NCBI RefSeq assembly: GCF_001629735.1
Contig: NZ_CP015224.1
Location: 3,782,001-3,846,000 of the forward strand
Origin: Lysinibacillus sphaericus
Lineage (GTDB): Bacteria; Bacillota; Bacilli; Bacillales_A; Planococcaceae
DNA: 64,000 bases
Direction: 5' to 3'
Positions 47,745 through 58,131 of the stretch are shown here, piece after piece (within the stretch, counting starts at the first letter, position 1; each line of letters opens with the position of its first letter). The notes beneath the pieces were generated by a model. The model was not told where the DNA came from. It searched no databases and saw nothing but the letters and a program-made list of their open reading frames with translations. Position numbers and translations under genes: made by a program.

Positions 47745-48593
47745 TTATTCTTCTTGTAAATTTAGGATTTCTAAAATGCGCTCCAAATCATCTTCAGAGT
47801 AAAATTCTATTTCAATTTTCCCTTTATTGTTGTTCTTTCTAATTTGAACATTTGTTCCAAAATAATCTCTTAATTGAGATTCTTTCGCCGCCACAAATAT
47901 ATCTTTTTTCTTAGGAGGAATTGTTTCACGTGAAACTTCCTCATTCAGGGTTTGTACTAACATTTCAACTTGACGAACATTTAAACCTTGATTCATTACC
48001 TTCATTGCTACTTCAGAGATTCGTCTTTTATTTTTTAAGCCGAGTAATGCCCGGCCTTGTCCCATTGATAGGGTGCCATCATTCATAAATTTCCGGACAT
48101 CTTCTGGCAAAGCAAGGAGGCGAACATGGTTAGCTATATGTGGTCTACTTTTTCCTAAACGCTTTGATAGCTCTTCCTGTGTTAGTTTCAAGTTTTCCAT
48201 TAAGCTTTGATAGGCCTCTGCTTCTTCAATGACTGTTAAATCCTCGCGCTGAAGGTTCTCTAGAATAGCTAGCTCCATCATTTGTGCATCTGATAGCTCT
48301 TTAATGATTACTGGAATAACATCTAAACCTGCTAATAAACAGGCCCGATAACGACGTTCTCCTGCTACTATTTCAAATTTACGACCCTTTTTACGGACAG
48401 CAATTGGTTGCAATATGCCATGCTCATTTATCGAATCTGCTAATTCTTGTAAAGCTTCTTCATCAAAAATTTTACGAGGCTGAAATGGGTTCGCAACAAT
48501 TAAATCTAATTGAATTTCTTCCACTTGCCCACTTTGTTCTAAAGACTCTCCTGGAAATAGTGCACCAATGCCCTTTCCTAAACCTTTAGCCAT
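47745..48593 (-). CDS. parB: Chromosome-partitioning protein ParB (Spo0J)
   Basis: The 282-residue ParB begins MAKGLGKGIGALFPG and has the CTPase motif GERRYRACLLAG, helix-turn-helix LTQEELSKRLGKSRPHIANH and a C-terminal dimer domain. It spreads from parS sites, one of which lies inside its own gene, and loads SMC. The start overlaps parA by eight bases. Confidence 0.98.
   Translation of the reverse strand: MAKGLGKGIGALFPGESLEQSGQVEEIQLDLIVANPFQPRKIFDEEALQELADSINEHGILQPIAVRKKGRKFEIVAGERRYRACLLAGLDVIPVIIKELSDAQMMELAILENLQREDLTVIEEAEAYQSLMENLKLTQEELSKRLGKSRPHIANHVRLLALPEDVRKFMNDGTLSMGQGRALLGLKNKRRISEVAMKVMNQGLNVRQVEMLVQTLNEEVSRETIPPKKKDIFVAAKESQLRDYFGTNVQIRKNNNKGKIEIEFYSEDDLERILEILNLQEE
47922..47937. 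promoter_or_regulatory. parS site inside parB
   Basis: TGTTTCACGTGAAACT matches 15 of 16 positions of the consensus TGTTTCACGTGAAACA. B. subtilis also has a parS inside spo0J. Confidence 0.92.
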
Positions 48594-49347
48594 TTTTAAT
48601 CACTTCCCTCGCCATCTCCAAATAAACTTCTGCACCTCTAGACCTTGCGTCATAAGTGATGATTGGTTGCCCATGACTAGGTGCTTCACTTAAACGCACA
48701 TTACGAGGAATTATTGTTTTATATACTTTATCTTGGAAATATTTTTTTACTTCATCTATAACTTGCAACCCAAGGTTTGTTCGTGCATCTAGCATTGTTA
48801 ATAAAACACCATCAATATACAACTGTTGGTTTAAATGCTTTTGAACAAGACGAACAGTAGATAACAATTGGCTTAGACCCTCCAATGCATAATATTCGCA
48901 TTGTACAGGAATAATTAATGCATCTGAAGCAGTCAAAGCATTGATTGTTAAAAGTCCTAAGGATGGTGGACAATCAATAATTATATAATCGAAATCTTCT
49001 TTTACATTTTGTAATGCATGCTTCAAACGCACTTCTCTTGAAATAGTCGACACCAATTCAATTTCAGCGCCTGCAAGCGAAATTGTGGCTGGAACAATTG
49101 ATAAATTATCTACATTTGTTTTTTGAATGACATTTTCAACATCTTCATCATCAATGAGTACATCATAAATACAACTTTGTATGTCTCCTTTATTAATACC
49201 GAGACCACTTGTTGTATTTCCCTGCGGATCAGTATCAATAAGTAGCACTTTCTTCCCCAAATAGGCTAGACAAGCGCTCAAATTGACTGAAGTTGTTGTT
49301 TTTCCTACGCCACCCTTTTGATTGGCGATTGCTATAATTCTCCCCAT
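48586..49347 (-). CDS. parA: Chromosome-partitioning ATPase ParA (Soj)
   Basis: The 253-residue protein begins MGRIIAIANQKGGVGKTTTS (deviant Walker A) and has DTDPQGNTTSGLG and IDCPPSLGLLT. With ParB it segregates origins and modulates DnaA and sporulation. Confidence 0.98.
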   Translation of the reverse strand: MGRIIAIANQKGGVGKTTTSVNLSACLAYLGKKVLLIDTDPQGNTTSGLGINKGDIQSCIYDVLIDDEDVENVIQKTNVDNLSIVPATISLAGAEIELVSTISREVRLKHALQNVKEDFDYIIIDCPPSLGLLTINALTASDALIIPVQCEYYALEGLSQLLSTVRLVQKHLNQQLYIDGVLLTMLDARTNLGLQVIDEVKKYFQDKVYKTIIPRNVRLSEAPSHGQPIITYDARSRGAEVYLEMAREVIKNG

Positions 49348-49473
49348 TTAAAAGCACCTGCTTTCATTTATCAACGCTTACTCTTTGTAAAACCAATGTA
49401 TTTAACCCGCTATCTAACTTTCATTCTATCAAAAAAACAGTTAGAAGTTGTATAAAATATTAAGAATATATAC

Positions 49474-49519
49474 AAAAAAGGAGACATCTCATTCAACTTT
49501 CTGAGATATCTCCTTTTTA
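49474..49519 (-). terminator. Terminator downstream of noc
   Basis: AAAAAGGAGA-ATCTCA pairs with TGAGAT-TCTCCTTTTT across about ten bases; T-rich DNA follows on the minus strand. Confidence 0.85.
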
Positions 49520-49562
49520 CAGTGAAGGAAAATGTAATAAATTATTATTTTTAGATAATTTG

Positions 49563-50459
49563 TTACACCTTTTTCTTTTTAGGTATCTTCACAGTAATTT
49601 GATAATATTCTTCTGTATCTTCTTCTTCCGTTTTTACCGTAATACCACTTTTTGTGACCATTGTTAATGATTGCTTAATAGTATTTAAGGCTATACGGAC
49701 ATCTTTACTAATGGCCTTGCGCTTAGGCTTTGCCTTCTTTGGTACCGACTCTTGCTCATCTGTTACAGGATGCAAGATAGCTTGAATCTGTTCCTCTAAT
49801 TGGCGAACATTCCAATCATTATCAACGGTTTGCTGTAAGACCTCTAATTGTAACGGTTGATCTTTAATAGCAATTAATGCACGCGCATGTCGTTCAGAGA
49901 TCTTTCGCTGTAAAATGGCTTGTTGCACTTCGTCTGGAAGCCTTAATAAACGTAATTTATTGGCTACAGTGGATTGTCCTTTTCCAAGTCTTTGGGCAAG
50001 AGCTTCCTGTGTGAGCTCATGCAGCTCCAACAATTTTTGATAGGCTACCGCTTCTTCAATTGCCGTTAATTCTTCACGCTGTAAGTTCTCTATTAACGCA
50101 ATAGAAGCTGTCTCCTTATCGGTTAAATTACGTACAATAGCAGGAACCTCTGTCCATTGTAGCTTTTTCATAGCTCGATAACGACGCTCACCGGCAATGA
50201 TTTCATATTGATTTTCTGATGTTTTACGTACAACAATTGGCTGAATCACACCATGTGTATGAATGGTTCTTGATAATTCTTCAATTTTTTCATCATCAAA
50301 AATAGTACGTGGCTGAAAACGGTTAGGTACAATTTGATCAATAGGCAATTTTATGACTTCTTCTGCTGTATGAACCGCCTCTGCTTGTTCTACTTCATTT
50401 TTCACAATAGGCTCTGTTTTACTTCCGCCTCCAAAAAAACGTGAAAAAGGACTTTTCAT
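49563..50459 (-). CDS. noc: Nucleoid occlusion protein Noc
   Basis: The 298-residue ParB paralogue begins [17 protein letters not shown], the membrane-targeting amphipathic N-terminus typical of Noc and absent from ParB. The CTPase motif [11 protein letters not shown] and [23 protein letters not shown] follow. It prevents septation over the nucleoid. It lies between rsmG and parA as in B. subtilis. Confidence 0.96.
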   Translation of the reverse strand: MKSPFSRFFGGGSKTEPIVKNEVEQAEAVHTAEEVIKLPIDQIVPNRFQPRTIFDDEKIEELSRTIHTHGVIQPIVVRKTSENQYEIIAGERRYRAMKKLQWTEVPAIVRNLTDKETASIALIENLQREELTAIEEAVAYQKLLELHELTQEALAQRLGKGQSTVANKLRLLRLPDEVQQAILQRKISERHARALIAIKDQPLQLEVLQQTVDNDWNVRQLEEQIQAILHPVTDEQESVPKKAKPKRKAISKDVRIALNTIKQSLTMVTKSGITVKTEEEDTEEYYQITVKIPKKKKV

Positions 50460-50619
50460 CCAAGTGGCACCACCTTTAAGTAACTATCTTGCTCTGTCTC
50501 ATTCTATTATTATTTATTATATTTCCTCAAATGTATATAGTTCATAGATGACTTTTGCGTGAACCATCCATAACTAGTATGTATGCTCAAAATAGAAAAA
50601 ATATATTCTACTTTGAGAA

Positions 50620-50635
50620 AGTTTCACATGAAACA
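50620..50635. promoter_or_regulatory. parS-like palindrome between noc and rsmG
   Basis: AGTTTCACATGAAACA has the parS half-sites with A for G in the centre (GTTTCACATGAAAC, 50621-50634). It sits in the noc-rsmG intergenic region, ahead of the noc start. It is distinct from the Noc site consensus ATTTCCCGGGAAAT. Confidence 0.6.
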
Positions 50636-50639
50636 CTAA

Positions 50640-51356
50640 TTATTGAATTGGTGTTTTATTCGGTACACCTGGCTTACGCGGGTATTTTTTCGGTGTTCCT
50701 TTTATTTTATCAAATATATATAAAATGCGGTCACTTTCTTCAACAGGTAGCTTGAAAGAATATTCTTCTTTCAGTTTAACACCTAGTGTTGTTAATGCTT
50801 TTTTAGCATCTTTTAATTCTTCTGCACCTGCCGCTGCTTTTAAGGCAACAAAATAGCCACCTTGTTTTGCTAATGGTACACATAGCTCCGATAAAACAGA
50901 TAAACGAGCTACTGCACGTGCTGTCACCACATCGTATTGCTCACGATATTTTATATTTTGACCAAACTCTTCTGCACGAGCATGCACAAAATTCATATTT
51001 TCTAATTGTAACTCATCACTTAAATGATTTAAAAATGTAATTCTTTTATTTAAGGAGTCGACAATTGTGACATGTAAATGTGGGAAACAGATTTTTATTG
51101 GAATACTAGGAAAACCAGCCCCTGCTCCTACATCACAAACAGTGATTACTTTTGAAAAATCAAAATAAAATGAGGCACTAATAGAGTCAAAGAAATGTTT
51201 TAAATAAACACCTTCTAAATCTGTAATAGCAGTCAGGTTCATCTTTTCATTCCACTCGACAAGTAATTCAAAGTATTTTTTAAATTGAGTAATTTGCTTT
51301 TCGGAAAGCTCGATGCCCTTTTTTTTCAGTGCCTCAATAAATTGTTGTTCGTTCAT
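50640..51356 (-). CDS. rsmG: 16S rRNA (guanine-527-N7)-methyltransferase RsmG (GidB)
   Basis: The 238-residue protein has the GidB SAM-binding motif [28 protein letters not shown] and C-terminal [15 protein letters not shown]. It methylates G527 of 16S rRNA. Confidence 0.98.
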   Translation of the reverse strand: MNEQQFIEALKKKGIELSEKQITQFKKYFELLVEWNEKMNLTAITDLEGVYLKHFFDSISASFYFDFSKVITVCDVGAGAGFPSIPIKICFPHLHVTIVDSLNKRITFLNHLSDELQLENMNFVHARAEEFGQNIKYREQYDVVTARAVARLSVLSELCVPLAKQGGYFVALKAAAGAEELKDAKKALTTLGVKLKEEYSFKLPVEESDRILYIFDKIKGTPKKYPRKPGVPNKTPIQ

Positions 51357-51425
51357 GTAAAGTCTCCTTTATTAATCTAGCTCTACTAGTTCATCTTAAC
51401 AATAGTATTGCTTTAAAAATAGGAA

Positions 51426-51447
51426 GCGGGCACAATGGTATGCCCGC
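51426..51447 (-). terminator. Hairpin between mnmG and rsmG
   Basis: GCGGGCA (51426-51432) pairs with TGCCCGC (51441-51447) around 8 bases; on the minus strand TTCCTATTTTT follows. It may attenuate transcription between mnmG and rsmG. Confidence 0.75.
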
Positions 51448-51471
51448 CCCTTATTCACTTTACTGTTCTTA

Positions 51472-53364
51472 TTAGCCGCTTATTTTTGCAATTTTACCTT
51501 GTTCAATATAAACAAGAAGAATAGAAATATCTGCTGGGTTAACACCAGAAATACGAGAGGCTTGTGCAATGGAAAGCGGTGTAACTTGTTTTAATTTTTG
51601 ACGTGCTTCTGTCGCTAATCCAGAAATAGCATCATAATCAATGTTTTCAGGGATTTTTTTGTTTTCCATTTTATGCAGCTTCTCTACTTGTAGCAATGCT
51701 TTTTCGATATAGCCTTCATATTTAAGCTGAATTTCAATTTGCTCTTTTACTTCTTCTGTAAATTCAATATCTGCCGGAATTAATGAAGAAATCATCTCAT
51801 AATGCATCTCGGGGCGTTTTAGTAAATCAGCACCTCGAATGCCGTCTTTTAATTCACTACCACCAGCAGAACGAATAACCGCTTGTGTAGCTTCATTCGG
51901 TTTAATAATTATTTCACGAAGACGTGCAATTTCATTTTCTATTAATGCCTTTTTCGCATTGAACTTGTCATATCTTTCTTGTGGTACCATTCCGATTTTA
52001 TAAGCTAGCTCTAATAATCGTAAATCAGCGTTATCATGACGTAGCAGTAAGCGATACTCTGCACGAGAAGTTAGTAAACGATACGGCTCATTTGTTCCTT
52101 TTGTCACAAGATCATCAATTAGTACCCCAATATAGGCATCCGAGCGACTAAGGATTAATTCCTCTTTGCCAAGTACATTAGCTGCAGCATTCATTCCTGC
52201 CATTAATCCTTGGGCCGCTGCTTCTTCATAACCCGATGTACCATTAATTTGGCCAGCTGTATATAAGCCTTTAATGCGCTTTGTTTCTAGTGTTGGCCAC
52301 AATTGTGTGGGTACAATTGAATCATATTCAATGGCATAGCCAGCACGCATCATTTCTGCATTCTCTAAGCCTGGGATTGATTTTAATAAACGTGTTTGAA
52401 CATGCTCTGGTAGGCTTGTTGATAAACCTTGAACATAAACCTCACGTGTATTACGTCCTTCTGGCTCTAAGAAGATTTGATGTCTCGGCTTATCGTTGAA
52501 GCGTACTACTTTATCTTCAATCGAAGGGCAGTAGCGTGGACCCGTCCCTTTAATCATCCCAGAATACATCGGTGATAGATGTAAATTAGCCTCAATTATT
52601 TCGTGTGTTTCAGGGCTTGTATACGTTAACCAGCAAGGTAGTTGGTCCATAATGAATTCCGTTGTTTCAAAACTAAATGCACGTGGAACTTCATCTCCTG
52701 GCTGAATTTCAGTTTTATCATAATCAATTGTACGATTATTAACACGTGGTGGTGTACCTGTTTTAAATCGAACAAGGTCAAAACCAAGCTCTTTTAAATT
52801 ATCAGCTAAGCGAATGGACGGTTGTTGGTTATTAGGACCACTTGAATATTTTATATCCCCAATAATAATTTCACCGCGTAGGAAGGTACCTGTTGTGACC
52901 ACTACTGTTTTGGCACGATAAATAGCACCAATTTGTGTAATAACCCCTGTTACTTCTCCATCCTCAATGATAAGTTCTTCTACCATTCCTTGATGGATTG
53001 TTAAGTTTTCGGTTTCCTCTAATATGCGTTTCATTTCTTGTTGATACAAAACTTTGTCAGCTTGCGCACGTAATGCACGTACAGCTGGGCCTTTTCCTGT
53101 ATTTAACATTCGCATTTGGATATGCGTTTTATCTATAACTTTCCCCATGACGCCACCTAAAGCGTCTATTTCACGTACGACGATTCCTTTGGCAGGACCA
53201 CCAATGGATGGATTACATGGCATAAATGCAATCATATCTAAGTTGATCGTTAACATTAGTGTTTTAGCACCCATTTTAGCCGCAGCATGTGCAGCTTCTG
53301 AACCTGCATGACCTGCGCCAATGACGATCACATCAAACGTGCCTGCCTCATATTTTGTTGGCAT
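51472..53364 (-). CDS. mnmG: tRNA uridine-5-carboxymethylaminomethyl modification enzyme MnmG (GidA)
   Basis: The 630-residue FAD protein has the dinucleotide motif [19 protein letters not shown], the GidA signature [15 protein letters not shown] and [18 protein letters not shown]. With MnmE it modifies the wobble uridine of tRNAs. It lies 27 bases after mnmE. Confidence 0.99.
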
Positions 53365-53391
53365 GCTCGTATCTTCCTTTCTTTCTTAAAG

Positions 53392-54777
53392 TTATTTTCC
53401 TAAGCAAAACTGAGAAAATAGCTGGTTGATTAGGCTTTCTTGCACTGTGTCACCTATAATCTCACCAAGTAATTCCCAAGTTCTTGTGACATCAATTTGT
53501 ACCATATCAACTGGAACTCCAGCTTGAGCAGCTGCTATTGCATCCTCAACTGTCGCCTGTGCTTGATGCAATAGTGCAATATGTCTTGCATTTGAAACAT
53601 ATGTTAAATCGCCCGCTTCAATTTGCCCTTCAAAGAACAATGCAGCTATCGCTTCTTCAAGCTCTGTAACACCCTCCTCCTGTAAGAGAGAGGTGGTTAC
53701 AATGCGATGTTTACCTGCTAGCTCTTTGACACGCGCTAAATTAATTTTTTGCGGTAGATCTGTTTTATTGATAATAACGATGTAGTCCATCGCCTCAATC
53801 GTTTCGAATAAACGCTCGTCCTCAGCAGTTAACTCATCTGCATAGTTTAATACAAATAATATTAAATCTGCTCCACGTAGCGCTTCTCTCGAACGTTCTA
53901 CGCCAATTCGTTCAACAATGTCTTCTGTCTCACGAATACCCGCTGTATCCACTAAACGAAGCGGAACACCGCGTACATTGACGTACTCTTCTATAATATC
54001 ACGAGTAGTACCAGCAATATCTGTCACTATGGCCTTATTTTCCTGTACTAAGCTATTTAAAAGAGAAGATTTCCCTACATTTGGACGGCCTAAAATAACA
54101 GTCGATAAACCCTCTCGTAATATTTTCCCTTGAGAAGATGTTTGGAGAAGTTTAATAATTTCATCTCGTACCCATGTACATTTTTCTACTAAAACAGGTA
54201 CAGTCATCTCTTCTACATCATCATACTCTGGATAATCTATATTAACCTCTACTTGCGCTAATGTCTCTAGTAAAGCTTGGCGCAAGTCACCAATAAGTCT
54301 TGATAATTTTCCATCCATCTGACCCAAGGCAACATTCATTGCTCGATCTGTTTTAGCTCTTATCAAATCCATTACTGCTTCAGCCTGTGATAAATCAATA
54401 CGCCCATTTAAAAACGCACGTTTAGTAAATTCACCTGGTTCTGCTAATCTTGCCCCATTCGTTAATGCTAGTTGTAAAACACGATTAACTGAAACCAAAC
54501 CACCGTGACAATTTATTTCAACTACATCCTCACGTGTGAAAGTTTTTGGACCACGCATCAATGATAGCATTACTTCCTCTACTACCTCGTTTGTTTTAGG
54601 ATCCACTAAATGTCCATAATGAATAGTGTGCGAATCCTTTGTCGTTAAACTTTTTCCACCTGGTGATTTAAATATTTTATCTGCAATCGCCACTGCTTCG
54701 TCCCCACTTAAACGAACGATGGCTATGGCACCTTCACCCATCGGTGTGGATATCGCAGCAATTGTATCAAACTCCAT
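53392..54777 (-). CDS. mnmE: tRNA modification GTPase MnmE (TrmE/ThdF)
   Basis: The 461-residue protein begins [20 protein letters not shown] with an N-terminal folate-binding domain, a G domain ([31 protein letters not shown]) and the C-terminal FCLGK motif with the essential Cys. It works with MnmG. Confidence 0.99.
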   Translation of the reverse strand: MEFDTIAAISTPMGEGAIAIVRLSGDEAVAIADKIFKSPGGKSLTTKDSHTIHYGHLVDPKTNEVVEEVMLSLMRGPKTFTREDVVEINCHGGLVSVNRVLQLALTNGARLAEPGEFTKRAFLNGRIDLSQAEAVMDLIRAKTDRAMNVALGQMDGKLSRLIGDLRQALLETLAQVEVNIDYPEYDDVEEMTVPVLVEKCTWVRDEIIKLLQTSSQGKILREGLSTVILGRPNVGKSSLLNSLVQENKAIVTDIAGTTRDIIEEYVNVRGVPLRLVDTAGIRETEDIVERIGVERSREALRGADLILFVLNYADELTAEDERLFETIEAMDYIVIINKTDLPQKINLARVKELAGKHRIVTTSLLQEEGVTELEEAIAALFFEGQIEAGDLTYVSNARHIALLHQAQATVEDAIAAAQAGVPVDMVQIDVTRTWELLGEIIGDTVQESLINQLFSQFCLGK

Positions 54778-54795
54778 TTAATGACCTCCTCAACG

Positions 54796-54899
54796 TTATC
54801 CACATGTGGATAATCGAAACCGACCAATACTTACTAACACCTTAGACTAACATATTTTCAGCAAAATCTAAAGTAAGGATCATTTCCAAATGTGGATAA
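54796..54899. promoter_or_regulatory. DnaA-box cluster with a perfect palindromic pair, mnmE-jag intergenic region
   Basis: TTATCCACATGTGGATAA (54796-54813) is an exact 18-base palindrome of two head-to-head DnaA boxes; another box TGTGGATAA lies at 54891-54899. The thdF-jag region of B. subtilis is, as I recall, also an origin-proximal DnaA-box cluster. It overlaps the likely mnmE promoter. Confidence 0.75.
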
Positions 54900-54956
54900 C
54901 AACCTTTTTTATAAAACTGAATTTCAACAAAAAATACAATTCTTTGTCTCATAAAA

Positions 54957-54993
54957 AAAGGTCATTTTATCACAAAGGATAAAATGACCTTTA
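54957..54993 (-). terminator. Terminator of the yidC-jag transcript
   Basis: AAAGGTCATTTTATC pairs with GATAAAATGACCTTT around ACAAAG; on the minus strand TTTTTTTATG follows. Confidence 0.92.
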
Positions 54994-55020
54994 AAACTAT
55001 AGTGTCTGCATGTTTTAAAT

Positions 55021-55824
55021 CTATTTATTTTTGACGGGCTCAATGACTAAATAACGATTTGGTTCTGAACCTTCTGAATACGTCTCAAGATCAAGACGAT
55101 TGGCTAATTGATTATGAATTATTTTTCTTTCGTATGACGGCATAGGTTCAAATGCCACACGTTGATTTGAACGTAATGCTTTGTCCGCCATTCGATCAGC
55201 CAGTAACTCTAATGCTTCTTGTCGACGTTCGCGATAGTTTTCCACATCTAATTTCACCATTAAGAACTGCTTAGCGCTTTTATTTAGCACTAACTGTGTT
55301 AATTGCTGTAAGGAATTTAATGTTTGACCACGTTTTCCGATAAGTAGAGCAGCTTTCTCACTTTTCAGCTGAAAATAAACGTATTTCCCTTCACGTGTTG
55401 TACTTATATCAAGATCATGAATATCCAATTGTTCAGCAATAGTTACTAAGTAAGTTTTTGCATCCTCAATTGGATTTGCTGAATCTTCTTCCTCATTTTG
55501 TTCGTTTACGACTTTTTGAACAGCTTCGATTTCATTTGGTTGATCAGAAACTTGTGAACTTATTGTTTCAACATCATCTACTGCTAATTGTTTGTCTAAT
55601 TGAGTCGTTATTTGCGATTCGGCTTTTTCACTTTCAATGACCGGAATCTGAACTTCCTTTACAGTTACACGAACTTCTGCAGAGCGTGCACCAAAACCTA
55701 AAAATCCTTTTTTACCTTCTTGTAAAACTTCAACATCTACTTGTTCACGGGTTTTGCCAAGTTTCTGTAACGCTAATGAGATCGCTTCTTGTGTTGTTGC
55801 GCCTATTTGCGTAAGTTGTTTCAC
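55021..55824 (-). CDS. jag: RNA-binding protein Jag/KhpB (SpoIIIJ-associated)
   Basis: The 267-residue protein has a Jag-N domain (about 1-55), an acidic linker with many Glu/Gln (about 60-120), a KH domain (about 125-200; LLIGKRGQTLNSLQQL) and an R3H domain (SYERKIIHNQL). It is an RNA chaperone co-transcribed with yidC; the starts and stops overlap by four bases. Confidence 0.96.
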   Translation of the reverse strand: MKQLTQIGATTQEAISLALQKLGKTREQVDVEVLQEGKKGFLGFGARSAEVRVTVKEVQIPVIESEKAESQITTQLDKQLAVDDVETISSQVSDQPNEIEAVQKVVNEQNEEEDSANPIEDAKTYLVTIAEQLDIHDLDISTTREGKYVYFQLKSEKAALLIGKRGQTLNSLQQLTQLVLNKSAKQFLMVKLDVENYRERRQEALELLADRMADKALRSNQRVAFEPMPSYERKIIHNQLANRLDLETYSEGSEPNRYLVIEPVKNK

Positions 55825-56591
55825 TTTTTAGCCCCTCCATTTTGAGCAGGTTGTGTTTTATCTTTATTCCAAGGTTTATAAATATACAGGTTTTGGAAAA
55901 TCGAAATAATATTCCCGATTACCCAATATAATGATAATGCAGCTGGTAAGGCCATACCAAAGGCAATGATCATGAATGGCATAATATACATCATGATTTT
56001 CATTTGAGGATTATCCATTGCTGGTCCTGTACGTAATACGATAAATTGCATTAAACCTGCTGTAATTGCTAATGCAGGTGCAGGATCTGCTAGCGGGAAG
56101 ATAAAGAAATTCCCTAAATCAAATGTAGATGTAGCATTCATACGGCTTATTGCATGATAAAAACCAATTAAAATTGGCATTTGAATGATTACTGGTAAAC
56201 ACCCTGCAAGTGGGTTTACGCCTGATTCACTCATCAGCTTCATCATTTCTTGCTGATATTGTTGTTGTGTCTGAGCATCCTTAGAAGCATACTTCTTTTG
56301 CAGTTCCTTCAATTTTGGCTGAATTTCTTGCATTTTTTTAGAACTCTTTGTTTGTTTAATCATTAATGGTAAAATTGCTAAACGAATAATGATCGTTACA
56401 GCAATGATCCCCCATGCATACGTGCCAAGTAGGTCAGCAAAGTATTTTATCGCTGATACCAACGGCCAAACAATGAATTCATTCCAGAAGCCAGTGCTTT
56501 CTTTGGAAATTGGTTCATTGAATTCTGTACAACCAGATAGTAGTAGAGCTACTGATACTAGTGACAAAATTACCCAATGTTGTTTTTTCAA
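55821..56591 (-). CDS. yidC: Membrane protein insertase YidC (SpoIIIJ)
   Basis: The 256-residue lipoprotein-type YidC has a signal peptide with lipobox LLLSGC and five membrane segments, with a conserved Arg in a hydrophilic groove and family motifs YAWGIIAVTIIIRLAILPLM and NPLAGCLPVIIQMPILIGFY. It inserts membrane proteins and supports sporulation. Confidence 0.97.
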   Translation of the reverse strand: MKKQHWVILSLVSVALLLSGCTEFNEPISKESTGFWNEFIVWPLVSAIKYFADLLGTYAWGIIAVTIIIRLAILPLMIKQTKSSKKMQEIQPKLKELQKKYASKDAQTQQQYQQEMMKLMSESGVNPLAGCLPVIIQMPILIGFYHAISRMNATSTFDLGNFFIFPLADPAPALAITAGLMQFIVLRTGPAMDNPQMKIMMYIMPFMIIAFGMALPAALSLYWVIGNIISIFQNLYIYKPWNKDKTQPAQNGGAKK

Positions 56592-56944
56592 CCTTCTTCC
56601 CCCTACAATTACTATTCACTTTTTCAAATTCTATATGCATCTTCTTTATTCACTGACTGACAGTTTCCTGCCTTAAAATCTGTGACTTCTGACAGCAGCT
56701 TTATCAAAGCTTGAACAAAGATAAAGTTATCAGCTATTTTATCATGCCAATAACGTTTCACTCTACTAAATATTCTCACAATATACACTTATTCCTGAGT
56801 TTTGTGGCGAATTTAACATATTTTATAAGTGAAATCTAACGCTAGTAATACCCCTATGCGTATACTCCTACGTTATGGTATGCCATTTCACTCTTATTCT
56901 TAAAGCTAATCATACAGGCGCATTTTACCACTCGGTTGCATACA
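56592..56944. other. 353-base gap between rnpA and yidC, no gene recognised
   Basis: No ORF with ribosome-binding site, no yidD-like sequence and no strong hairpin were found. rnpA and yidC are usually closer in Bacilli, so an intervening sequence may have been lost or gained. Confidence 0.5.
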
Positions 56945-57289
56945 TTACACTTTCCTCAATACCTTTGCGATTTTTAGTACATGTTGCAAACTTTGTTTCA
57001 CTTCATGAAAATCCATAGTGGCCGCCGGTTGTCTGGCGATAATAACATAGTCCATATTCGGCTTTAAATCATCCTTTAAATCAAGAATACTATGGCGAAT
57101 ATAGCGTTTTATTTGGTTGCGTTTTACCGCATTCCCAAGTTTCTTACTAACCGATAAACCTACACGAAATTCTGTTTGTCCCTCTTTTTCTAAAAAGTAA
57201 ACAACAAACTGACGATTAGCGAAAGATTTACCTTTTTTAAACACCTTTTGAAAATCATCATTCTTCTTCACTCTTTGGCGTTTTTTCAT
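56945..57289 (-). CDS. rnpA: Ribonuclease P protein component
   Basis: The 114-residue basic protein (ATG at 57289, AGGTG six bases upstream) has the RNR-type motif [15 protein letters not shown] and [13 protein letters not shown]. It is the protein subunit of RNase P for tRNA 5'-end maturation. Confidence 0.98.
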   Translation of the reverse strand: MKKRQRVKKNDDFQKVFKKGKSFANRQFVVYFLEKEGQTEFRVGLSVSKKLGNAVKRNQIKRYIRHSILDLKDDLKPNMDYVIIARQPAATMDFHEVKQSLQHVLKIAKVLRKV

Positions 57290-57388
57290 TTCTTTCACCT
57301 GCTAATAGATAATATCTTTGATCCTCACTTCTAGGTTTACCAAAAATAAAGAAAAAAAAGACCACTGATGTGGCTCAGTGGACTTATT

Positions 57389-57523
57389 TTATGCTGATAA
57401 AACTTTTCTTCCTTTACGACGACGAGCAGCAAGAACTTTGCGACCGTTTTTCGTGCTCATACGTGCGCGGAAACCGTGAACTTTACTGTGTTTACGTTTC
57501 TTTGGTTGGTAAGTACGTTTCAT
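57389..57523 (-). CDS. rpmH: 50S ribosomal protein L34
   Basis: The 44-residue L34 ([18 protein letters not shown] start, [11 protein letters not shown] end) was read directly from the minus strand; it is shorter than most ORF cut-offs. It marks the end of the classical rpmH-dnaA origin segment. Confidence 0.98.
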   Translation of the reverse strand: MKRTYQPKKRKHSKVHGFRARMSTKNGRKVLAARRRKGRKVLSA

Positions 57524-57733
57524 TTATATAGACACCTCCTGATATATGAGTTGAATTTTTCAACATACAGACTCGAATATTATATAAAGTAACTAGTTAT
57601 TTTGTCAATGTATTTAACAAATTTCTTTTAGGTAACTATTCTATGTATCTAAATGCAACTACTTCATCTATCCTCAGAGCGCATTTAAATCCTCCGTAAA
57701 AGACACTCTATTATAACATTATTATAAAAATAT

Positions 57734-58052
57734 TTATCCACAGAGGACTTGTTTTTTTTACACAAAGTTGTGTATAGTATTTTTTGCATATTTTTTTATC
57801 CACAACAATTATCTACAGCTTTTTCACATAAGCAGTGCTTGTGGACAACTCTAAAGTGCATAACTACAAGCTATGTGGATAAGTTTCATAAACTATTGAA
57901 ATAGCTTTGTTTTTCTGATACGATTACTGTTCTTCACTTTGTTGAAAACTGAAATGAACATTTTAATTATCCACAACTGTTAATATGCTGTGGATAATTT
58001 TCATCACAACCTTTGGTTAACTTTTATCCACAACTTGTGATTATGTGGACGA
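57734..58052. promoter_or_regulatory. oriC left part (incC-like): DnaA-box cluster upstream of dnaA
   Basis: Exact or near-exact boxes: TTATCCACA at 57734, 57796, 57967 and 58024; TTATCTACA at 57809; TGTGGATAA at 57874 and 57989; TGTGGACAA at 57840. They lie between rpmH and dnaA and overlap the dnaA promoter region, as in the bipartite B. subtilis origin. Confidence 0.95.
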
Positions 58053-58131
58053 GTTGTAAAATGAACGTATTTACCATTTCTATAAATGCAATTTTTTTTA
58101 TGTATTGAACACTGTAAAGGAGATTAGTAGC

